A stretch of DNA of 11,393 bases from Gemmatimonadaceae bacterium (lineage in GTDB: Bacteria > Gemmatimonadota > Gemmatimonadetes > Gemmatimonadales > Gemmatimonadaceae): assembly GCA_025356185.1 (NCBI GenBank), contig JANXUN010000681.1, positions 1 through 11,393 on the forward strand, written 5' to 3'. Below are positions 6,038-11,393 of the stretch, piece by piece (position 1 is the stretch's first letter; each line of letters begins with the position of its first letter). The position numbers were made by a program, and so were the translations under genes. The notes beneath the pieces are model-generated. The model ran no database searches and was not told the origin of the DNA. It saw only the letters and a program-made list of their open reading frames with translations.

Positions 6038-7648
6038 CTACGTGCCCCAGCCACCGCCGCCCGGTGTTTCGATACTCAGCACATCGCCCGCGTGCAACGT
6101 GACTCGACACTTTGCCGGCAATACGGTGTCGTTCAGGCGGTTGATTCCGGATACACCATCCGCACCGCCGTACGCACCGCGTGGTGAGAGCCGTCGGCGT
6201 TCGGTGAGGAGCGTAGCCGTGCACTCCATGCGTGCTTCATACCGCCGAATCACACCATCGCCGCCGTGATGCAAGCCGCCGCCTCCACTGCCGCGGCGCA
6301 CGGCGTACTCAACAACGCGCAGCGGATACGCGCGCTCCAGCGATTCGACGGGAGTGTTACGCGTGTTGCTCATGCCCACATGAACGGCGTCAGGTCCCGC
6401 GCCACGCGCGCTCGCGCCTTGGCCTCCACCTAACGTTTCGTAAAAGCTCCAACCCGTCGCGCCCATCGTGACGTTGTTCATCGTCCCCTGCCCACCAGCG
6501 GGAATCGGTAGATCGTGAACGCCCACCGATGCCGCAGCGTCGGCGAGCGCCGCAAAGCACGTATCGGTGAGGCGCTGCGAAAGTTCTACGTTTCCGGCGG
6601 CAACCGCGCTTGGTCGTTTCGCGTTTGCGACGCAATTGTCGGGAATCAAGAGATGTAACGCACGCGCAACTCCGTCGTTCACAGGCACGTCGTCGTCGCA
6701 CAGCACCCGTAGCACAAACACCGCAGCAGCGCGCGCAACGGCGGGTGGCGCGTTCACGTTGCCGCGCACCGCGCCCGACGTGCCGGTCAGGTCAAGTTGC
6801 AGCGTGTCGTGGTGCACACGTACCGTTACGACCACAGGAATGTCGACGTCAGTCACGCCGTCGCTTTCCAGTGCATCGGCGGCATAGCCAGCCGCGCCAT
6901 TCAAACGCGCAAGGCTCGCGCGGACACGACGTTCGGTGTAGTTCAGCAACGCATCGACCGCGAGCCCCAGCTGCGACGCACCCATGCGGGCATACAATGC
7001 CTGCCATCCTTCTCGACCCGCGCGACACGCGGCGCGTTGTGCGCGCAGATCACCCTCGCGCTCGGCCGGCGTGCGCACGTTTGCGAGAATGAGTTGCATC
7101 ACGTCGACCTGTGCGACGCCGCCGCGTTCGATGCGCACCGGCGGAACAATGAGTCCCTCTTGAAATAGCTCCGTTGCGCCAAATGGCATGCTGCCCGGAC
7201 TCATTCCGCCGACGTCGGCGTGATGCGCGCGCACGGCCGCGTAGCCCACAATCCGCGACGCGTTGGCAGGATCGGCGATGACTTCAACCATCGTGAGATC
7301 TGGCAAGTGCGAACCGCCATGCGATGGATCGTTGAGCAAGAAACAATCACCAGGCGCCGCGCCCGCAGCGCGAACGGCGGCGACCGACTCCGGCATCGCG
7401 CCCAAATGCACGGGAATGTGCGCGGCTTGTGCGACCATTCGTCCATCCGCATCAAACAGCGCGCATGATGCATCGCGACGTTCGCGAATGTTCGGCGAGA
7501 TCGAGCTGCGCTCAAGCAGGCTGCCCATCTCTTCGGCCAACATCGCAACGCTTTGCGAAAACACCGTGAGTTCGAGCGCGTCAAATATGATTGATGCGGC
7601 GTGCGCATCCCCGTTCTCGTCGCTGTGCGTACGGCTGTGCGCGTTCAC
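6038..7648 (-). CDS. hyuB: Hydantoinase B/oxoprolinase family protein (HyuB)
   Basis: The 536-residue product is the B subunit of a two-subunit ATP-dependent amidohydrolase or carboxylase of the hydantoinase/5-oxoprolinase/acetone carboxylase family. Family landmarks are present in order: SSISPNIRERRDASCALFD (about 48-66), FLLNDPSHGGSHLPD (103-117), RAHHADVGGMSPGS (140-153), QEGLIVPPV (163-171), and near the C-terminus GGGQGA, VGMSNTRNTPVESLE, SGGGGLHHGGDGV and LLTERRRLSPRG. The length is normal. The substrate cannot be told from sequence; cyclic amides such as hydantoins or 5-oxoproline are the family norm. The start is GTG 7648 and overlaps the upstream UDG-like gene's stop in GTGA. HyuA is encoded in the same operon but separated by that gene, which is unusual. 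It is the last gene of the operon. Confidence 0.95.
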   Translation of the reverse strand: MNAHSRTHSDENGDAHAASIIFDALELTVFSQSVAMLAEEMGSLLERSSISPNIRERRDASCALFDADGRMVAQAAHIPVHLGAMPESVAAVRAAGAAPGDCFLLNDPSHGGSHLPDLTMVEVIADPANASRIVGYAAVRAHHADVGGMSPGSMPFGATELFQEGLIVPPVRIERGGVAQVDVMQLILANVRTPAEREGDLRAQRAACRAGREGWQALYARMGASQLGLAVDALLNYTERRVRASLARLNGAAGYAADALESDGVTDVDIPVVVTVRVHHDTLQLDLTGTSGAVRGNVNAPPAVARAAAVFVLRVLCDDDVPVNDGVARALHLLIPDNCVANAKRPSAVAAGNVELSQRLTDTCFAALADAAASVGVHDLPIPAGGQGTMNNVTMGATGWSFYETLGGGQGASARGAGPDAVHVGMSNTRNTPVESLERAYPLRVVEYAVRRGSGGGGLHHGGDGVIRRYEARMECTATLLTERRRLSPRGAYGGADGVSGINRLNDTVLPAKCRVTLHAGDVLSIETPGGGGWGT

Positions 7649-8274
7649 GTCTCAAACCCCGCGTCGAGTATTTGCGCACGACAGTGCGACATCCACGCGT
7701 CCTGCAGGTCGCTCATGCGCGCACCTTTGCCGCGGTTGGGCGCCATCGACAGCAAACCTTGCGCCGATGGATGCGGCACCGCCCGTCGCAACAGATGCGG
7801 CATCGGCGCGAACGTGAGCACGGCATCGAGCGTACGCGTCGCAATACGACCGAGCGTCACGACCCCACGCAGGCCACGCGAGGACAACGTCGATAGTTCA
7901 CCGGCGAGTCGTTTGATGTTGTCGGCGCCCTCAAGTTCAGCGCGCGTCGGCGTACGGAATTTTTGACCATCATCGGTTGGGCACCGATCGAACGCGTTGC
8001 CCAGTGCTATTCCGCGCGCAACAGGAACGAGCTTTGCGCTCTTAAACAGTGCACCGTCCCACGCGATGTCGTTTGCTGCGGCGGGTAACGTCACAGCGTC
8101 GAGCGACGTAAGAACCCGATACAAGTGCTTTCCCGCCGCGTCACCGAAGAACGGAAAACCACTCTTGTCCGCGCCGCGCGGTCCGGGAGCCTCGCCGATC
8201 ACAAACACGCGCACGTGTCCTGACTTGGGCACCAACGGTGGTACTGCGCGTCCAACGATTCGTGCGGTTGTCAT
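7645..8274 (-). CDS. Uracil-DNA glycosylase superfamily protein
   Basis: This 209-residue protein has the two active-site motifs of the UDG fold: motif 1, GEAPGPRGADKSGFPFFGDAAG, at 27-48, and motif 2, HPSAQG, at 168-173. The central VVTLGRIA strand and turn (about 138-145) also fits. Family members remove uracil or other deaminated bases from DNA. Motif 1 mixes features: GEAPG resembles family 4, while the G-A-x-x-S-G-x-P-F-x-G-D stretch resembles family 5. Only two cysteines exist (98 and 198), so the [4Fe-4S] cluster of families 4 and 5 cannot form as usual. A charged insert, CPTDDGQKFRTPTR (98-111), lies between the motifs. It starts at ATG 8274 overlapping the hyuA stop (ATGA) and ends overlapping hyuB (GTGA). 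DNA repair is the default guess; activity on another substrate is possible. Confidence 0.82.
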   Translation of the reverse strand: MTTARIVGRAVPPLVPKSGHVRVFVIGEAPGPRGADKSGFPFFGDAAGKHLYRVLTSLDAVTLPAAANDIAWDGALFKSAKLVPVARGIALGNAFDRCPTDDGQKFRTPTRAELEGADNIKRLAGELSTLSSRGLRGVVTLGRIATRTLDAVLTFAPMPHLLRRAVPHPSAQGLLSMAPNRGKGARMSDLQDAWMSHCRAQILDAGFET

Positions 8275-10235
8275 GCGTCACGCTCCATCAGCCATCCGCC
8301 AATCGCGAGTGCGGTGGCGTGCCAACCACGCGCCACGTACAACGTCGCATCGGGCAATCGCACGACACACGGACCGTGCAGCGTTCGCGTCATCGCGCGA
8401 CCGTCGTCTTCATCGTTTGGCACGTTGGATTCTGACACGCCGCCATCGCGTGATGGCCGTGCGAAACGCACCGGCCACGGATCCCCGCCAACCGCGGTGC
8501 GAATGCTGATGCACTCCACGCCACGATCAAGTGCGAAACCTGTGCGCGCCACGTGACGCTCGACAAACCGCGACGCGATCTCTGCGCCGCTGTCTCCCGG
8601 TTCCACAGGCACGTCCAGTTCGTACCCCTGCCCTTCAAATCGCGAACGCACCCACCATCGTGCTCGCGAGCCAACGTCGCCAAGTTGCGCAGCCGTTGCA
8701 TCCAGTCGCTCGCGCAACAGCGAGACATCAATCGCGTCTGCACGTGTCACAAAGCTTGACACCGCTTCTCGTCGTTCAGGTGCAAGGGCAAGTCCGACGG
8801 CGCTTAGCACGCCGGCGTGTGGTGGTACAACGACGCGCGTCATGCCAAGGCGCTCGGCAAGACCGCACGCGTGCAGCGGACCACCTCCGCCAAATGCAAT
8901 GAGTGCTGCATCACGCGGATCGACACCGCGTTCTACTGAGACGCGTCGCAGTGCACGTGCCATAGTTGCGTCGGCGGTTGCGATCAATGCTTCTGCAGCG
9001 CGTTCGTTCGACACAGCTAACGCAGAGGCGAGGTGCCCGATCGCTTCGCTCGCGAGTGGAGCGCTAATGGTCACGCCACCGCTCCATGTCCCCGGTGCAA
9101 TGTGTCCAAGCACAACATGCGCATCGGTGATGGTCGGACGTATGCCACCTCGACCGTACGCCGCTGGACCCGGTGATGCACCCGCGCTTTCGGGCCCCGC
9201 GCGCAATGCACCACCGGCGTCGATCCAGCCAATGCTGCCGCCGCCTGCGGCTACGGCTTCGACCAATACGCGGGGGAGTGCGATAGGAACGCCCGCCACG
9301 TCACCACCACGTTCGACGAGTGGCTCACCATCGACAATGAGTCCGACATCGGCGCTGGTGCCACCGATGTCGATCGTGAGGGCGCGCGAAATATTGAGCG
9401 CACGTGCGACCGCTGCAGCGCCCGTGACACCGCCTGCGGGGCCAGACAGCGCGAGCGACGCCGCGTGTTCAGCAGCGTCGGTCGCGATCAGCGTGCCACC
9501 GGCAGAGGTCATCACACGCGGCGACGGATAACCGTGCAGCGTAAGACGTTCGCCCAGACTCGCCAAGTAGTGGCGCACTGCGGGGCGCGCGTACGCTTCG
9601 GCGACGGTTGTCGCCATGCGTTCGTACTCGCGAATTTCCGGAAGCACCGCGTGCGAACAGACCACATCGCAATTGGGCAGTATGTCCGCAAGTCGTGCGC
9701 GCAGTGCATCGCCGAGTTGCGACTCGTGCGTCGGGTCGGCGTACGAATGCAGCAGCGTGATCGCGACCGTCTCTGGCGCGAGTGCCACTACGGCGCGTAC
9801 AACGTCGTCGATGGCGTCTGCGGTCAGTGCGAGCAACACGCCTTCGGGCACCACGCGCTCGCGCACCGGGATCACATCGCCGCGCGTCACGAGCGGCGCG
9901 CTGTGATGTTTGCTCAGGTCATACAACGATGCGCGTTCCTGCCGCCGCAATTCGAGTAGGTCGGTAAAGCCGGCGGTGGCGCAGGCGACGACACGTGCGC
10001 CGCGACGCTCTAAGAGGAGGTTCGTGACGACGGTGGTGCCGTGCGCGATGTACGCCAACGACGATGGCGCGAGCGTGGACGCCTGCAATACGGCCAGCAC
10101 GCCGACCGCGCGATCGTTTGCATCGCTGAGCACTTTTGCGGCGTGCACGGTTCCGTCGGACGCGAGTGCCGCGAGATCGGTGAACGTGCCGCCGACGTCA
10201 ATTCCCGCGGCAACCGAATGTGCGATCGCTGTCAC
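8271..10235 (-). CDS. hyuA: Hydantoinase A/oxoprolinase family ATPase subunit (HyuA)
   Basis: The 654-residue product is the ATP-binding subunit, with an actin/hexokinase-like fold, that phosphorylates the substrate amide for hydrolysis with HyuB. The N-terminal phosphate loop GIDVGGTFTDLAAL is at 11-24. Also present are AHGTTVVTNLLLERRGA (64-80), SGPAGGV (264-270), the second phosphate loop DIGGTSADVGLI (289-300), AGGGSIGWIDAGG (330-342), AGASPGPAAYGRGG (351-364) and FGGGGPLHACGLAERLG (448-464). The start is GTG 10235, which overlaps the upstream stop as GTGA and places the first phosphate loop at the usual distance from the N-terminus. The open frame continues upstream to 10568, but that part is Arg-rich out-of-frame DU​F4105 sequence and is rejected. 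The end overlaps the UDG-like gene by 4 nt. The substrate is unknown. Confidence 0.95.
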   Translation of the reverse strand: MTAIAHSVAAGIDVGGTFTDLAALASDGTVHAAKVLSDANDRAVGVLAVLQASTLAPSSLAYIAHGTTVVTNLLLERRGARVVACATAGFTDLLELRRQERASLYDLSKHHSAPLVTRGDVIPVRERVVPEGVLLALTADAIDDVVRAVVALAPETVAITLLHSYADPTHESQLGDALRARLADILPNCDVVCSHAVLPEIREYERMATTVAEAYARPAVRHYLASLGERLTLHGYPSPRVMTSAGGTLIATDAAEHAASLALSGPAGGVTGAAAVARALNISRALTIDIGGTSADVGLIVDGEPLVERGGDVAGVPIALPRVLVEAVAAGGGSIGWIDAGGALRAGPESAGASPGPAAYGRGGIRPTITDAHVVLGHIAPGTWSGGVTISAPLASEAIGHLASALAVSNERAAEALIATADATMARALRRVSVERGVDPRDAALIAFGGGGPLHACGLAERLGMTRVVVPPHAGVLSAVGLALAPERREAVSSFVTRADAIDVSLLRERLDATAAQLGDVGSRARWWVRSRFEGQGYELDVPVEPGDSGAEIASRFVERHVARTGFALDRGVECISIRTAVGGDPWPVRFARPSRDGGVSESNVPNDEDDGRAMTRTLHGPCVVRLPDATLYVARGWHATALAIGGWLMERDA

Positions 10236-11393
10236 GACGGCGCGGTAGGCAGTCGGGCAACCACGATCGCGATCGCACACTGAATCGGCACGACGACGGC
10301 GAGCACGACGCCACTCGACTGTTGCAGCGACGGAACGAGTTGTGCGAGTACGGCGATTACGGAGAGGGCCGCGCACACCAGTGCGATGCCGCGTGACGTC
10401 GTGGTGCTCCGCCGTGTGAACAGCGCGATCGGAACGATGATTGCTGCCACCAGCAGCAGCGGCTGCAGCACCAACAACGTGGTGTTGGCGCCCATGTATG
10501 CGACGTGTTTCGTTACGGTCGCGGCGAGCAACAGCGCGGTGCCGAGTAATCCGCCAACGAGATACCACAGCACCACGCCAATGGTGAGCACAATGCGCAG
10601 CGCCTTGCCTTTTGCATCAGCAAGCAGTGCTACCAGTCCCGCCAGCGCTAATCCGATGACTGCGGCCATCGGCACGCGTGTCGGTGGCGCAGCGGGCAGC
10701 GGCGTGCGGGTCGACGTAAACAGCATCGTGTCGAGTACCACGAAGCGCGTGCGATTGCCTTGTGCATCGGGCAGTGCGAGGGCGGCGTAGTGCGTCGCCA
10801 TGTACTCTGGAAGAAACTCCTCATCCCATTGCGACAGCGGAATATCTGCGCGACGCCCAAGCGCGATTTCAATTCCCGCGTACAGCGGCAGCATGTCGCC
10901 ATACGCACGCGCCGTTTCGCCACGCCACGTGTGTCCACTGCCGGGCGTGTTAAGTGCCGCGTGCAACTTCCCTCTCAAGACATAATCAAGGGCATCGCGC
11001 ACGCGCGTCGCGCAGTTGTCGCGGTAGTAGTCGTAGCGATAGTACTTGTTCTCTTCGCGCGCGTTCCAATTGATAAAATCAACAAGCGCACCGCGCTCTG
11101 TAGGCGTGAGTGCGAGCACTTGCTGTCGAATACTGCGATTGTCCTTGCGATTGACGTCGTTAAAGGCACTCGTCACGTATCCAGCCATTTGGTACTTGGT
11201 GTCGCCCGTCAAAAACCGCATGACGAAATTCGATGAATTGAAATCGAATATCCCCCAATTGAACGCGACGTCTTTTCCGCGCGATGTATCACGTACGGCA
11301 AGCGCTATGTGTCCGAATCGTTCGAAGAACACGTCCGAGTGACCGTACGTATACAGGGATACCTCCATCGACGCACCCCGTACCGCACGCGAG
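10232..11393 (-). CDS. DUF4105/Lnb-like membrane protein, N-terminus probably outside the window
   Basis: From ATG 11368 the protein has 378 residues. A soluble N-terminal domain (about 1-220) is followed by five hydrophobic helices (about 233-250, 257-286, 297-317, 327-348, 352-373). The N-terminal domain shows the DUF4105 pattern: EVSLYTYG (2-9), F-G-H (His20), NWGIFDF (38-43) and YYRDNCATRVRDAL (114-127), with Cys119 the likely nucleophile. KHVAYMGANTTLLVLQP (287-303), between helices 2 and 3, is the family's membrane-domain motif. From memory, this family includes Bacteroides Lnb, a lipoprotein N-acyltransferase, so envelope lipoprotein acylation is a candidate role. The ATG at 11368 would leave no signal sequence, and the frame stays open to 11393 (residues SRAVRGAS), so the real start is probably further upstream. 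Its stop overlaps hyuA by 4 nt. Confidence 0.82.
   Translation of the reverse strand, partial: SRAVRGASMEVSLYTYGHSDVFFERFGHIALAVRDTSRGKDVAFNWGIFDFNSSNFVMRFLTGDTKYQMAGYVTSAFNDVNRKDNRSIRQQVLALTPTERGALVDFINWNAREENKYYRYDYYRDNCATRVRDALDYVLRGKLHAALNTPGSGHTWRGETARAYGDMLPLYAGIEIALGRRADIPLSQWDEEFLPEYMATHYAALALPDAQGNRTRFVVLDTMLFTSTRTPLPAAPPTRVPMAAVIGLALAGLVALLADAKGKALRIVLTIGVVLWYLVGGLLGTALLLAATVTKHVAYMGANTTLLVLQPLLLVAAIIVPIALFTRRSTTTSRGIALVCAALSVIAVLAQLVPSLQQSSGVVLAVVVPIQCAIAIVVARLPTAPS

Noticed and set aside
8842..9531. Long plus-strand frame of 229 codons opposite hyuA
   Set aside because: It is antisense to highly conserved HyuA motifs, is low-complexity (Ala, Pro, Ser, Thr) and resembles no family. 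It is a shadow frame of high-GC coding DNA.
10236..10568. N-terminal extension of the hyuA frame by about 111 residues
   Set aside because: It is Arg- and His-rich, resembles no HyuA N-terminus and lies out of frame over the DUF4105 coding sequence. GTG 10235 gives a normal HyuA start and a GTGA overlap.
11366..11368. ATG at 11368 as the true start of the DUF4105 protein
   Set aside because: It would start directly at the first conserved strand with no signal sequence for a domain expected in the periplasm, and the frame is open to the window edge. A start outside the window is more likely.

Overview
The window is high-GC, tightly packed bacterial DNA with almost no non-coding space. Five of the ten complete or near-complete genes start with GTG, and five junctions are start/stop overlaps. 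The gene content suggests a Gram-negative (diderm) bacterium, and I lean towards Gemmatimonadota or a relative. This rests on the high GC, the prfA-prmC-ylbF-tmk-protease order, and a DUF4105/Lnb-type membrane protein. No marker gene is present, so the taxonomic call is an inference.

Region 1 (1-4167, minus strand) reads as one operon transcribed from 4167 down to 1: prfA (release factor 1), prmC (the methyltransferase that modifies the GGQ glutamine of release factors), a YlbF-family small helical protein, tmk (dTMP kinase) and an S41 C-terminal processing protease that runs off the left edge. Junctions are a 13-nt gap, a 33-nt gap holding a small hairpin, a 4-nt GTGA overlap and an 8-nt overlap. 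The set is mostly housekeeping: translation termination, nucleotide synthesis and envelope proteolysis.

Region 2 (4168-4294) is the only real intergenic space and separates the divergent prfA and Crp/Fnr genes. It contains a near-consensus CRP-type operator, TGTGA-N6-TCACC. A TATTAT hexamer lies at nearly the distance expected for a class II CRP-activated promoter driving the regulator itself.

Region 3 (4295-6012, plus strand) is a two-gene unit: a Crp/Fnr regulator that keeps the cyclic-nucleotide-pocket and DNA-recognition residues of E. coli CRP, followed 14 nt later by a metallo-beta-lactamase-fold hydrolase. The pairing suggests a signal-sensing/turnover module, but the substrate of the hydrolase is unknown.

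Region 4 (6038-11393, minus strand) converges on region 3 with only 25 nt between stop codons. It is a four-gene operon: a DUF4105/Lnb-like membrane protein (N-terminus outside the window), hyuA, a uracil-DNA-glycosylase-superfamily gene, and hyuB. Every junction is a 4-nt start/stop overlap. The unusual point is that a putative DNA-glycosylase-fold gene lies between the two subunits of a hydantoinase/oxoprolinase-type ATP-dependent amidohydrolase. No RNA genes, mobile elements, CRISPR arrays or long repeats were seen.
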